Source: Tubiluchus corallicola
Lineage: Eukaryota > Priapulida > Priapulimorpha > Priapulimorphida > Tubiluchidae
Assembly (NCBI GenBank): GCA_030141605.1
Contig: JAQGDQ010000071.1
Location: 534,605 to 598,604, forward strand
Direction: 5' to 3'
Length of the DNA stretch: 64,000 nt
Shown: positions 12,336 through 24,600 of the stretch, in pieces
Layout of the letters: the number at the start of each line of letters is the position of its first letter
Position numbering within the stretch: position 1 is the first letter of the stretch
The notes under the pieces: model-generated
What the model was told of the DNA's origin: nothing
Database searches by the model: none
Seen by the model: only the letters and a program-made list of their open reading frames with translations
Made by a program: the position numbers and the translations under genes

Positions 12336-13198
12336 AAGGAGCTTAACAATGTAAAGCCCTTAGAGCGGTGGTCAAAACCTGATGGTCCAGCGTTGACCTA
12401 GCTCACAGTGCTGATCAAGGTTTTTTAACTTGTGTTAAGCCAATTAACATTTTGTTAGTAGATTCTCGCCCCTTGATGTTTTAATCTGGCCTTGACTTAG
12501 TCTGATATTTGGACTTGAACTGGGTTAGGTATAGGTGGGTGCCAGTAATATTTCAATTAACTTTAGTTTCAGCTATGTCGTTGCTGACAAGTCTTCTTGA
12601 ATAATAACGTTGATCCCCTGATAAAAGAGAGGTCTGCTACATTTCACGTACACGAAGCCTCTGCAGAGTTGGCCACTTTCCAAATGGCGCTCCAGCACTC
12701 AGCGACAGGTCCTACTATATGTACATGTTTGTGGCGAGACCGGTGCATAGCTCGTTATCAAAGATTAAATATTAGTTAGATTATTGAGTGAGATTATTAG
12801 TGACCACACAGCTAATAATCACACCCTCTACACCAGCTTTACTTATCTAGCTGCTTTTAAACACGTTAAGTGATGTTTTTCAAAGTTTATCCTCACAAAA
12901 TCGTCTGACATGATGATGTAAAATGTTATGACATGCTGTAAGTTAAGTTATACTTTTAAGGCCACGTATCCACTAAAAGTACAAACAGACACGCACAGAA
13001 ACAAATTTTTTCCTTCTGACATTTTCTGCTGCAAAAACTGCATCAGCTAAGCACGCGCGCAACGCAAGAAAGCTTGAAAATAAATCTGATATGTGGCTGA
13101 AATACTGTTAGAACAAAATATAATTTTTTTACTCTAAAAAACTTTTAATGTTGTGGTAAGAAAGGGTTCAAACAATCTTTGAAAAAAGAGCAAAATAA
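12336..13198. other. Non-coding DNA, nothing firm
   Basis: No gene recognised. A terminus-like CGTATCCACT at 12966 is echoed in inverse at 15046-15055; see rejected items. Confidence 0.4.
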
Positions 13199-13534
13199 GT
13201 AAACATTATAAGTTGTACAAGACGAAAACAAAACTAATATATTCGTTAGTCAAAGTAAACATTATAAGTTGTACAAGACGAAGAGAAAACTAATATATTC
13301 ATTAGTCAAAGTAAACATTATAAGTTGTACAAGACAAAGAGAAAACTAATATATTCATTAGTCAAAGTAAACATTATAAGTTGTACAAGGCAAAGAGAAA
13401 ACTAATATATTCATTAGTCAAAGTAAACATTATAAGTTGTACAAGGCAAAGAGAAAACTAATATATTCATTAGTCAAAGTAAACATTATAAGTTGTACAA
13501 GACAAAGAGAAAACTAATATATTCATTAGTCAAC
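13199..13534. repeat. 56-bp minisatellite, six copies
   Basis: Six head-to-tail units with an exact 56-bp period. Each contains AAACATTATAAGTTGTACAA and ends in CTAATATATTCATTAGTCAA. Units differ at only one to a few bases, with the first the most different, so the expansion is recent. Confidence 0.95.
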
Positions 13535-13699
13535 GCCTAGTTTAGAGAAACCATTTGTTACTGCATTAAAGTATTTTAAATTTATACAATAAACTTGTTA
13601 TGGAGCCTTACAGCTGTTAGGTATTTGGACTAGTTGCTTATTATTTGAAATTTTCGTTTTTCATGTACATGTTAAGTGTGTAGAATATTAAAAAGAATA

Positions 13700-14169
13700 A
13701 TCTACGTAATACTTTACACACAAAGCTATGTTGTTTATCGTAACCTGCTTGAGAGACTTACGTAAGTAGAAACGAAAATTCTTACTGTAATTTAAAATGC
13801 TCGCGCCAACTGGTTAAATGTCACTGACTCACCTTCCCAATGTGCACCACTGACTCACAAAAAACGTATTTTTAGTCTTAGTGTGAAGATACAACAATTT
13901 ATCTTTTTGCTTAATGGTGAAGTGTGCTCTACGAATGCTCTGACTATTTTTCAAATTCTACGCAATGTTATATAAACTTGTTTCAAACGACTTACTGTCA
14001 AAATGGCTGCTCTTAACGGTCTCATTGCGGAAGGTTAAATTTACAAGTTTTGCACAGCATTGCTTCTAATACAAGCTGTATGAGTTATAAGGCAATACGT
14101 AGGTGATACAAAATTTCAAAACGAATTTTTTTCACCTTTATAAATGTAATGGTTTTTCTTGTGTTTTAA
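13700..14169 (+). mobile_element. MITE family B, copy 2
   Basis: Matches the intronic copy at 57594-58028 (reverse strand) through the landmarks CTACGAATGCTCTGA, TCAAAATGGCTGC and GTGATACAAAATTTCAA. It ends in TTTTAAA at 14165-14170, where the intronic copy has its TTAA. The left end is less clear; a TTAA lies at 13688-13691. Confidence 0.7.
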
Positions 14170-14320
14170 ATGCACGTTATGCATAAAAGTAAATGAATGG
14201 ATTTAGGCCGTAACTTTACGTACCGAGCTACATGTATAGGTTTTTCCTGTAGAAGGCATGCTGGTGTGACACTTTTCTTCTGGTTAAAGCCGGACATAAA
14301 TATTCAATTACCTATTTATT

Positions 14321-14795
14321 TTAATGTCATCTCATCTCATCTCACCTCATCTCATCTCATCGCATCTTCTCTCCTCTCCTCTCATTGCATTTCGTCTCAC
14401 CTCACCTCACCTCAACTCAACTCACCTCATCTCATCTCAATTTACCTCACTTCATCTCATTTCATCTCATCTGATCTCAACTGATCTCATTTCACCTCAC
14501 CTCATTTCATCTCATCTCATTCCATCTCAACTGATCTCATTTCACCTCACCTCATTTCATCTCATCTCATTCCATCTCAACTGATCTCATTTCACCTCAC
14601 CTCACCTCATCTCATTTTATCTCATCTCACCTCATCTCAACTCATTTCACTTCACCTCACTTCACCTCACTTCATCTCATCTCATCTCATCTCATTTCAC
14701 CTCACCTCACCTCACCTCATCTCATCTCATCTCATCTCATCTCATTTCGTCCCACCTCACCTCACCTCATCTCATCTTGTCTTACCTCAATAGAT
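14321..14795. repeat. CTCAT pentanucleotide array
   Basis: About 95 units of CTCAT, CTCAC and CTCAA, with a longer repeated block near 14490-14590. Open frames across it are products of the repeat. Confidence 0.9.
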
Positions 14796-15411
14796 TTTTT
14801 GTACAACGTGTCATAATACATACACACATTAAGCAATATAAATTTATATATATAAGCAGAATTAATCAACAAAGAAATATTTTAAAACTTGCTGTTTTGA
14901 ATTAAATTGGCTCAGAGTCATTATTGCACTGCGTGGTCTCTGTAAGGAATTAGAGGGGTTTCTGCGGTTCCGTGGATATGCGCATTCATACATATGCAAA
15001 TTTTGTGATGAAAACTGAGAGTCTTTGCGGACTATTGCGAGCGCAGTGGATACGCACCCTAAGTTATGCTGATATTATCCTTGAATTATTGGGCCGCATT
15101 AAACAGGAAGGCTTGTCCACATCACGACATGATTGATCAAGATTATTGACCAAGATTATCATTTTCACAACACTGAAATTACACGGAGCGTGAAACCCTT
15201 TGAAATCGAGCAACAATACAGCTCCTATCACGCACGGTAATAATTAAAGTGGGAGAGAAGAAATTGGATGAAACATCTCAAACTTCCATCAAGAAAAGTT
15301 GAGCATTTCGTCCTTGAGTCTTGTCAGGTGGTTATTAATCTTCCTGAGCTGATCTCAGTCACAAAAGTGCAATGACAAAATATAGCAATCATTCTGCAAG
15401 CGACACCCACA
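14796..15411. other. Non-coding DNA, nothing recognised
   Basis: AT-rich spacer. CGCAGTGGATACGCACC at about 15043 resembles a transposon terminus but has no clear partner. Confidence 0.35.
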
Positions 15412-15540
15412 CAGTGGTGGATTTAGGACAGGGCCACTGGGGTTGCTGCTCCGGGGCTTCCACGTAAGAGGGTCCTCCATAATGTGCATATAATCAAGTT
15501 CATTTACTACACATTGTTGACTTTAATTAACTAAATTTAT
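15412..15540 (+). mobile_element. hAT-type left terminus, remnant
   Basis: Begins CAGTGGTGGATTTAGGACAG and continues with a G-rich GGGGTTGCTGCTCCGGGGC, the look of hAT terminal inverted repeats. I found no matching right end or 8-bp duplication, so this is only a fragment. Confidence 0.4.
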
Positions 15541-15562
15541 GATAAAACAATAATAACAATCA

Positions 15563-15748
15563 TGACTGACTGACTAGCTGGCTGGCTGGCTGACTGTCTG
15601 ACTGACAGACTAACTGACTGACTGACTCATTGACTCACTCACTCACTGATTTGATTTAACTATTTATTTCGAACTGACTGACTGACGGACTGCCTGCCTG
15701 CCTGACTTACTGATTGACTAACTAACTAAATGAATGAATGAATGACTT
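15563..15748. repeat. CTGA/CTGG/AATG tetranucleotide array
   Basis: Runs of CTGA, CTGG, CTCA, CCTG and finally AATG units, interrupted by a short unique piece at about 15650-15675. Confidence 0.85.
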
Positions 15749-18299
15749 TTTGGATATTTACACATTTTACTTACTTTCTTAGACTTAAGTTAATCAGCCA
15801 TTAGCGATATGTCATCAAAGGATTCAAAATTGCTAAAAAATACAATAAAGAGGCGTTTGGCGGACTGTGCTATGAGAGCTTACATCACTCACCCAGATGC
15901 TCTATAACCGGTTGCTCTGGGACGCCTACATTTCTTAATTCAATCTGTGCTCACGAGACGCTAACCAACACCTTACAGAGACAATTTGGGATACCTATTT
16001 TTGCATAACGCCGTGACTGACCTAATGTACAAACTATCGATAATTTGCAGCCATTTTAAACATTAAGGTGCGTCTTAAATACGATAAATAATTCAAAGAT
16101 GCATTCATCTTAAACCGCCACCTCCAAATAGTGCACATATTAGAATTAGAATTTCGTGAAGATACAATTGCACTTACTTCTGCTTCCATACACTGCGTGG
16201 TCATCTAGAATCTCATTGACTTAACACGATGGGTAGATGATAAAAGATATATGTTCGTCCACAAATGCACGTTCTTTACATTTAGCACATGGCTTCATCA
16301 GCATTCTTAACTTCTACTTCAACTAGGTAGCGAAAATGCGATTGGTTGACATTATTAAAGGAATCATGATAGTGAGGTAACTTTTTATTTGCATGTCTAT
16401 TAAACTTCGTTCATTAGAAAAACAAATAACCGTTCACAAATACAAATATTATCGATGTATAAACGTTATTTGTACACAGTCCATCTTGGCGCGAGTGAAT
16501 CATGAGAGTACGCTGCACAAAATTACTTGCCTCTGTCGTGGGATAAACTTGTTTCAAAATTGAAGCCAAGTCAAGCTTAACCGGCTTATCACTTGCACTG
16601 CCTATTGGTCGCCACTAGTTAAAGTTGAGTAAACAAACACAAGTTTATAATGTCAGCTAAAACTTTCAGTATGGAGGAAGTTTTTATTCAACAAAAAAAC
16701 GATTAGCATGTAACAGAAATTATTTAGGACAAGTGTACAGCTGAAAATGTATGTATTATGCGAACATCGGATAATTCGTACAAGCGCATCGTTCGTATTA
16801 ACCGAAGTTATGCTTGTGCCGCCATAGTCTTTAATTACAGCTTGCATTTCGTGCAGATTTGCTTTTTTGGATACTGCATGTTGTTTCTGATGTGTCATCA
16901 CGATTGTTTATCATATTACAAAAGTTGCTAAACAAGCGCCACCTTGCTGTAACCTTGGGTGTTACGTAAACTTAGCACATAGAAAATTCAGCGCACAAAG
17001 GGTTAGAATGACAATGGATGTTAAAACGACACCCAATTAGCGTGACACTTGAGACCCAAAACTCAATTACCTGCAGACTAAGTTCAAGTGACAACTCTCA
17101 ATTAACAGAGGATGTTTTTAACTTAGAAACGTTTTTTAAAGCTTTTGTTCTGAAATATCTAACACTCTGAGGAGATTTTGTCAGACAATAATATCAGTAA
17201 TTCGATGAACAGATAATAAATTTACACTACTGGATGTTGTCTTAATTTACTTTGGCAAAATTTGGCTGTGCACCACAGAGTCCTGTGACAGTGGAAGCTA
17301 TTACAGCGGTCTCCTCCAGAAAGGAGAGGAGCGTCATTTCCAGTGAGGGACTTCTCTTATACGAGCATCATAAAGAACATCATTAAAGAAAGCAAGCTGT
17401 GCTTCAATAAAAACAAACTTTATTAAGAAGACTTGGTCAGAAGTTAGATGCTCAGGTTCGCTTATTTTCGTTTTCTACTCCCGCCCTAGAATCTCTCTTG
17501 AATAAGTCCATTTATTTACAGCTGTGCTGCAAGACTTACCAGCTGAAAAATCAGAAATCACCAAGACAACATGGTGATTGTGGAAAGTGCTATTTTTGGT
17601 GAGATGCGCTCCATGCATGGAGGTTAGTGAGACATAGGATGTTTGTAAGAATTAAAAGCGTCTGTAGAACATGTGTTTATCAGTAAGAGATTGCCACTTC
17701 ATTTTCTGTATACATAATAACACCAAAATTATGTGTTTATTTATATTTACGTAATACAAATTACAGTGATAAAATAATTTCTCAGTTACTAAAGTAAATT
17801 ATGCATGCAAACTACAGACGATATTACGATAAATAAAAAGTTAAAACTGGCTGAAATATATGGTGAAATGTGCCAATATCGTACACGTCGGACAATTCGT
17901 TTTAGGCTTTTACAGAATATAACAAGATAGTATAGACACTCTTTTTCCTTCCTTCCTTTTCCACCCTTTCATTAGTAAAAGAGAAGAAAAACAGAGTTTA
18001 TTCCACTTTGTTATTTTTGGTACAACCTTGAAGCTCACTGTTCGATATTAGCCCAATATTTTACCCAATATAATTTTATAAAGCATTAAAACGATTCTGC
18101 ATTAAATTACGGTAAGATTAAACAAAGAATAAAAAGAAAATGTGTCTCAAATGTGAGCCCTTTCTTTAGGCCGTCCCTAGCAGAAGTGAATGCTTGACTG
18201 AGATTCATTTATTTACACTCTATGAATGAATGTCTTTGTGCACGAGTTACAGGAAGCTGTAACTCGTTAAAACGTAAAACGTTAAAAATGAAAACTTTA
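15749..18299. other. Gene-free DNA
   Basis: About 2.5 kb in which I see no gene, RNA or repeat array. It is AT-rich with many short open frames lacking coding character. Confidence 0.4.
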
Positions 18300-18313
18300 G
18301 AAAACTAAATACA

Positions 18314-18766
18314 ATGCAAAACTACGCACTTAGATTAATTCATGGCTCCTCTAACAAAACTGCTAAACAACATGCTGCTTCTGCAACAAGCTTAAGAGCG
18401 TCCGCAAAAATACCAATATCAGAAGCCTATCGAGATTACAAAACACTGATATTTCTTTATAAATATATCAATAAACTGAGCATTCCATTTATAAACAATC
18501 CCTTAGCATTCATTCCTGATACCACTTTAAACAATAGAACACACAATTTAAAGCAAATTACAGTAAACAATAAATTTGGAAATAACTCTATATCAAAACA
18601 GGCCATACATTTATGGAACTTACTACTCAGTGACATAAAACTAATAGAATCTCTCCACCAATTTAAAAAGAAATTAAAAGAATATCAATATAACAGGTGT
18701 CAAGTTCCACATTGTGCATCTGATACTAATTACACAGACTCAACTTTCATCTACCCCCGCCCCTGA
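18314..18766 (+). pseudogene. Non-LTR retrotransposon ORF2, C-terminal part (5' truncated)
   Basis: 150 residues matching the region just after the reverse transcriptase palm of jockey/CR1-like LINEs. The order is MQNYALRLIHG (usually LQ-x-RALR-I), then EAYRDYKTLIFLYKYIN, then the RTHN and FGNNSISKQAIHLWNLL segment, then an F-x-x-K-L-K tail. The catalytic palm is missing and the sequence before the first Met has stops, so the copy is 5' truncated. The frame itself is intact to its stop, so this end is relatively young. The 3'-UTR follows directly. Confidence 0.75.
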
Positions 18767-19210
18767 CTCCATAAAACGATTAAAAAAGTAAAATTTTTAA
18801 AAAATTATGTAATGTAATACGTGTTACGTCAGTTTTGTAATGTCAAATGTAAAAATAGTGAAAGTAATGAGTTAACATTAACAAAATGTAATGAGTGAAA
18901 TTTATGTAATGTAAAGCATGTTTCTGTTGTGTCATGAAAAATGTATATATGTGTAAAATATGTCATGTAAAATTTAATGTACTTTTGTAATATTGTTTTG
19001 TAAAAATATTTTAATATTGTGTTTGTAAATATGTTCATTTATTGCATATAATTAGGCCTTAGTTTTGCACTTTAGTTTTTTTTTTAGTCTGCACTGGACG
19101 CATTTGTCTTGAACAGTGTTGTTATTTTAACATTACGCTGAGGATTACTCAATTTTATTATAATGAGTGAGCCATTTTAATGACAAATAAAGAATTAATA
19201 TATATATATA
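18767..19210 (+). mobile_element. 3'-UTR and tail of the LINE at 18314
   Basis: AT-rich 3' region ending in GACAAATAAAGAATTA and a TA-repeat tail. The last 120 bp, from GGACGCATTTGTCTTGAACA onward, recurs at 52915-53050. The two sites are therefore copies of the same retrotransposon family. Confidence 0.75.
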
Positions 19211-20300
19211 TAAGCCATGTGATTTTGGCAATTGTTTTGTTGGAGAAAAATGTTACAAATAATCCGCTTTACGTTCATTTTCTGGTAATCTCTAATAATA
19301 GCCTAGGACGCCAAAGTTTGAGGAGCGTCACGTTTTAGACAAAATTCTTATTCTCCTCGGAAAATGTGCATACTTTCATATTCATGTAAACGGCGCATGT
19401 TATAACACACCACAGGCAGTTACTCATCTCCCCTTCTATATATGTACCACATAACAAACAGATGCAAGGTATTACACAACAAACAGTTGCGCAATTGCAC
19501 GAATATAAACGCTGTGCAAATACACATAAATAAGAATGATCACGTAGAAACTAGGTTAATAGTGTTTCTAATACACCACAAGTAATTGTTTAATCTGCTC
19601 ATTGCATTAACAGCCACAAATTCACAATAGAGATGGGCAGCACAGAACTAGGGCGTCGCAAAGTCTTGATACGCCCCTGCTAATAGCGCAGGTACTCAAC
19701 GAAAAAAGTAGTTACTAGAATAGCAATCTCATGTAAATTATAGAGACATATAAAAACATGCGATAAACTGATTTGAGGAAAGCAGGAATAATGGTGATCT
19801 TGTCATGGAACTTGGGATATATAAGAACGCTAACGCTGTTGTTTGAAATTTCCTTAATGTCTGCTGTTCGTGTAACACTGGCGTGGCTCTTTGATATCGA
19901 TTATTTGCAAGTTACCACATGGACGTGGATCGTCTTGTGTTTTTGTTTGCGGAGTTTTTTTTTGTTTGCTTGCTTCAAATTTTTGCTCACTGTTTGTAAG
20001 TTGGTTTTCTTAACTCAAATAGCAAATGCTCGTGGCCCAGAACGTTTAAAAAATTTTATGTGAAAAACTACAAAACCAAACGCCAAAAAAATGTTTCACG
20101 TATTAAATAACTTGTAAATGTGTTTGGGCAACATTCCGGGGATTTTTCCTTGCACAAGTAAGATGCTGGAAAGCAAACACAAGTATACGTAGATGATTTT
20201 AAGTTATTTTCATTAATGGAAATGCGTTCTGCAGGCTTTGCTATTTATTACATGCAGAAATGGGATGTTTTGTGTGTCAGTGCAAAACCAGAGACCTCTC
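19211..20300. other. Non-coding DNA, nothing recognised
   Basis: No clear gene. A hydrophobic 96-codon frame at 19773-20063 has no family resemblance that I can name. Confidence 0.35.
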
Positions 20301-20870
20301 TGTTGATGTTGTTGTTGTTGGCATTTTTCTGTCTCGGAAGACAATGGAGTGTGCGCTAAGAGAGTCAGTTATTGATCACATTGATGGAGCTGCAGCGTCG
20401 ACTGTGGCTGAGCAGTCCGATCCTTGAACCACTGGAGTGGCTTCTCCAGGGCGCACGCCTGGGTAAGGTGTATGGAGATCCTGAGTTGCCCAGACAACAG
20501 GAACCCCTCTCTTCCTCCCTGGTGTAGTGCAGAGAAAGCAGAGCGATACGTTTAGTACTAGGTTGACTGCAGGAGGTGCCGGAGTCAGTGAGCATGCTGC
20601 ATTGGTCCGCCTTCGGGGCTCCACTCCTGATTTGGAAGGTTTACTCCTCTACACATGGCCGTTGGGTCTCTTGACCTCCTCCGCCCTCTAACCGTTGGCT
20701 GCTTGTGCAGCTCCTCCGCCTAGTGTCGAGATACAGTGTGCGCATCCCGCAAGCCTACAGCACCTGATATTCCTAGGCGGTCACCTATCCAAGTACTAAC
20801 CAGGCTCTACGTTGTTTAACTTCGGTGATCAGACGAGAACCGGTGTTTTCAACGTGATTTCGCCGTAGTC
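20301..20870 (-). mobile_element. 5S-rRNA-derived SINE
   Basis: Reading the minus strand, the element opens with a 120-nt 5S rRNA-like head (20751-20870). It continues through about 430 bp of GC-richer unique body and ends in an ATGCCAACAACAAC-type (AAC)n tail at 20301-20321. A 5S head, unrelated body and short tandem tail is the SINE3 layout. A short direct repeat CAGAGAC flanks both sides and may be the target duplication. It does not code for protein. Confidence 0.75.
20751..20870 (-). pseudogene. 5S rRNA-like sequence (SINE head)
   Basis: Exactly 120 nt with strong 5S identity: CACCGGTTCTCGTCTGATCA, CCGAAGTTAAACAACGT, GGTTAGTACTTGGATAGGTG and GGTGCTGTAGGCTT. The internal RNA polymerase III control regions (box A, intermediate element, box C) are largely kept. 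Several stem substitutions suggest a retroposed copy rather than a working ribosomal gene. Confidence 0.8.
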
Positions 20871-22741
20871 ACAGAGACATATAGAGATCTCTCTATTTCC
20901 GTAGCAAAACGTTTGTTTCTGCGGCAAAACTGTGTGCTAGCCATCTATCGTAAATGTCGAATGAAAATAAAATATTTTTTATGATTTGTTTCTGTTTTTA
21001 AAATTTTCTTCATTTTTCAAACTTTTATAGTCATTTAAAGACTTTACAAGCAAGATTCGATACATTCGAAACGCAGCGTTCAATTTTGTAAAGGTTAATT
21101 GGGCCCTGTAAAGCTATTTGACTTGCAGTGTGTCCACCTCCAGGGAAATTCCTCAGATTGAGATGACATTGACTGAACTAGTCCTATTCGAAATACAGCT
21201 ACAGGCTGGCCTGTGATTAGATATGGACACAGGCTATTGTTTCATAGAAATGGCTTCTATTTCGCTCTAAGACGAGTCAATAATTTGAAATGAAAAGGCG
21301 AGTTTTGCGCCCTAAAGCACAAGTGGGCTTTCAAATTTTATCTCTGCATCCACTCACCGCCCCCTTGTAATTTCAGTAACTCCCTCTTGAGTGAGGCGGG
21401 ATGTCATTTGGATGAGTAATCCTTGACATTCTTACATGAAGTTGCCTCAATTAAATCACCCGTATGTGGAAACTGTACACAAATCCAAGACATATACATA
21501 CTGCCTACTAAAATTAAACGGCTACCTGTATGTAATTAAGTGATCGTCTGCAATTAATTTGTCCACGTTTAATTGCTGACAATCAAGTAATACTCTTACG
21601 CTCACGTGTAAAGGGTTCACCAAATAATAGGCGACCTCGTACCGGAAAAGACCGTAATAGATTAAAGCCGACAAAACCATGAAAAGAATCACTTAATTCT
21701 GAATAAAGAACGTGCACTTGTTTTAATAACCTATATTGTCGCCATTCGTAGCTCTGGTGGCGACTAATCGACGTCGGGTACACAGTCACCGGAATTTCTC
21801 AATGAGACTGCTGTTATGACTCATTTCCTCAGCAACTTTGTTGAATTTGTTATTTCTGAGGATAAAAAGTAGGATAAAATTTAGAAAATAGATTACAATA
21901 TTAGAAAAAACACCGAAACATTTATATTATATCTACTTCTAGTTCTAGTAACTTCTGTGCCTAGTGCGTTCAACGTTTCTTGCCCATACCAGTACTTTCA
22001 ACAATTTAATTCAATTCTTCTTTGTTTCTGTAAAAGAAATTGCACACAGAGACCCATAGAGAAATTACTGTGGTAAGACTACAGAAACCCACAAGTTGTT
22101 CATATATTTAAGACGTCAGCAAAAATTCAGCCACTGTATGCAGTGATATCTCTCTCACTTAATTTTAACGATGGTGAATACAGGTAATTTCATTACAATT
22201 TCTATACAAACTAAAAACTGTGAAAGTAAAGAAAACCGGGAAACTGTCATTTGCTCGCAGGACACGTGTCTAATGCGAGTAACGAAATGTGAAGCATTGT
22301 TAGTGATGCTTAGTTAGGCTCATTCAGCTTGACAACAGGAGTTGCGTTGTTTCGTGAGCAAATAAATCCAATTTAGAGGCACTAGAAAGGTCGTTGAAGT
22401 CAATCGTCCATCGTGTTTCATGACCATTGTCAGGCTGCCTACTTTAATGCCGTTTTCATTTCATGTCAATCTTTAATGTCGTAGAAATTTTTACGGCATC
22501 TCAAAAAAAAACTTGAGAACATTTTACTAACATCTTAAGAAACTGAAGAGTTTCTATTAACTCATCGTAAATGATTTTCGTAACTCATCATAAATAAATA
22601 AAATTGCAAGGATGTTTACTGGAGAAAGTGATTCGTTTTTGCACCTTCACGGGTCGTACAAATGTGCAAAAATTAAGTAGCTATTTAACCATAAATATTT
22701 GTGATCAATTTAATTAAGAAAAAAAAACAAGCGAAAACTAG
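20871..22741. other. Gene-free DNA
   Basis: About 1.9 kb without a recognised gene or repeat array. Confidence 0.4.
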
Positions 22742-23352
22742 TTAAAGGAAAACAGGATGATTTTTCACATGCCGCCCTATATTTATAAGTATACAGCAAA
22801 AAGTATACCGCATACATTTTAGCATCTATAATAATGCTAAAGTGTTTGTGATAATAAAATAATAGTTTAAAAACTTAACTGACGGCTGGAGATACCAGCA
22901 AGCGATGACGTCAGAACTGAACACAGTTTTGTAACAGCCAAACATTCAACGAGCTTGATGCAAGTGTTTGCAAAAAACAGAAATGGAAGTATAATGCTAC
23001 TGTACAACATTGACTGTGGTACACAAAAAACTTGTCGAATTTATGTTTAAAACTTTAAAACTTAAAACCGCCGTGTTGTCATGCTATTTCACCAAAAAAA
23101 GGTAATACGTCAGAACTGAACAGAGACGTACAGTGCTTGTTTTTTATGCAATGTGTTTTCGAGATGCAGATACTATGTCTATTTAACTACTGTAGCTAAT
23201 GGCGCATGAACACCGAGCGCACGCAAAATTAAACTTTGGTGGTAATAATTCTTTTACGTAAGTCACATAAAAAAACAATTATGTGCACTTTTAATATTTT
23301 ACACATTAGATTACTTTTAGCTATAGCTTAAGATTGGGTCCTGTCCCCTTTA
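22742..23352 (+). mobile_element. MITE family A, copy 3 (complete, TTAA ends)
   Basis: A 611-bp copy with left end TTAAAGGAAAACAGGATGAT. Its right end on the other strand is TTAAAGGGGACAGGACCC, and both include TTAA. The core is degraded to GAAGTATAATGCTACTGTA. Terminal repeats match better here than in other copies. Confidence 0.85.
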
Positions 23353-23817
23353 AGGAAAGAGTTGACAATTCTTTTTTTGTCTCGCTTTAGTGCACTTAGA
23401 AACGAAACTACTCATTCATGCATTAATTTTAATTTTAACCAAATCTAGGCAGAATATTTTTAAGAATAACATACCGCATTGATAAGATATTATTTGTTCT
23501 TGTTGCCATCTTTGTCGTGGTCGCGGTTGCGACTGCTGCTGCTATTGTTGTTATGTGTTGTTATTTCAAGTAAGCATTCTAGAGAATTCTCTGCCTTGGG
23601 ACCAGTATGTGATCTCGCACATTATGTTAATTATGTAGAAATATCTGTAATCACGAACACGAAGCTAATTAATTACCATGCTGTATGTACCCAATAGAGC
23701 TATATTTATTCTGCATCCTATGTCCATGTATTTTTCAAACAAATTACTGCTTCATGAAATCTTATCATGGATAGTCCTTAAAATCCCTGCGTAAGTTTCT
23801 AAAAATCGATCAGAAGA
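23353..23817. other. Non-coding DNA, nothing recognised
   Basis: Short spacer with a GCTGCTGCTATTGTTGTT triplet stretch near 23530. Confidence 0.4.
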
Positions 23818-23958
23818 TAAGACAGGACAGGACAGGACAGGACAGGATTGGACAGGACATGGCGGGACAGGACAGGACAGGACAGGACAGGACAGGACAG
23901 GACAGGACAGGACAGGGCAGGGCAGGGCAGGGCAGGGCAGGGCAGGGCAATACAAGAT
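23818..23958. repeat. GGACA/GGGCA pentanucleotide array
   Basis: About 28 units. The left block is GGACA and the right block is GGGCA, showing separate expansion of a variant. It is flanked by near-identical inverted pieces: TCGATCAGAAGATAAG (about 23806) and CTTATCTTCTGATCG (about 23986). Confidence 0.9.
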
Positions 23959-24180
23959 AAGATAAGATCTTTATTTAAATTCGAGCTTATCTTCTGATCG
24001 AAGAGAACTAAATACATCAAAAACAATGGTGATTATGGTCAGACTGCTCACTCGTGAGAGTACTGTTATTTGGTGTTTCCGTGTGGTTGCACAACAATTT
24101 TCTTACTAAAATTTTGAAACGTATGTATAGTAGCGTCAGCTTATAGTAGGGGGTGAGCATTCTCTATCAGAAAGCAAAGA

Positions 24181-24258
24181 AGGAGTTTACAATTCCCCAC
24201 GAAATTTTAAGTACTGTAACCCTAGACCTAACATTGTGTGTGGGGAATTGTAAACTTT
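24181..24258. repeat. 16-bp inverted repeat (hairpin)
   Basis: AGTTTACAATTCCCCA at about 24185-24200 is mirrored by TGGGGAATTGTAAACT at about 24241-24256, with a loop of about 40 bases. Perfect stems of this length are typical of small foldback elements. Confidence 0.7.
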
Positions 24259-24600
24259 AGCCCAAGTGCGAATTCGAATCGAATCAAATTTTTGACTTTC
24301 GAAATCGCTCAAACCGAGTTTCAAAATTTCAAATCCAAATCGAACTCGAAAAAATAGTCTCGCAAAGATCACGCATATTGCTTAATTTTGTACCAAAGCA
24401 AAAAAATACTAACAATTTGGGTAAAAATCGTGCACTGAAATAGCAGCTAAATAATGGAGTTTGCATAACGTTTGAAACGGTTTAATCTTAAGGAACTTTT
24501 GTAGTAAAGTGCTGAATTACTCAAATCCAAAATTTTAAGTTCGAATAGAATTTGAATTAAAAAACTCGTTCGAACTGAATTCACCCCAAGCTTACAGCGG
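24259..24600. mobile_element. Possible short inverted-repeat element
   Basis: Left end AGCCCAAGTGCGAATTCGAA and right end (other strand) AGCTTGGGGTGAATTCAGTT are roughly inverted. The interior is full of TTCGAA and AAATC repeats. A target duplication was not found. Confidence 0.35.

Noticed and set aside
12957-15063. Possible 2.1-kb transposon with CGTATCCACT at both ends
   Set aside because: Only ten bases match, flanking sequence does not align, and no target duplication was seen.
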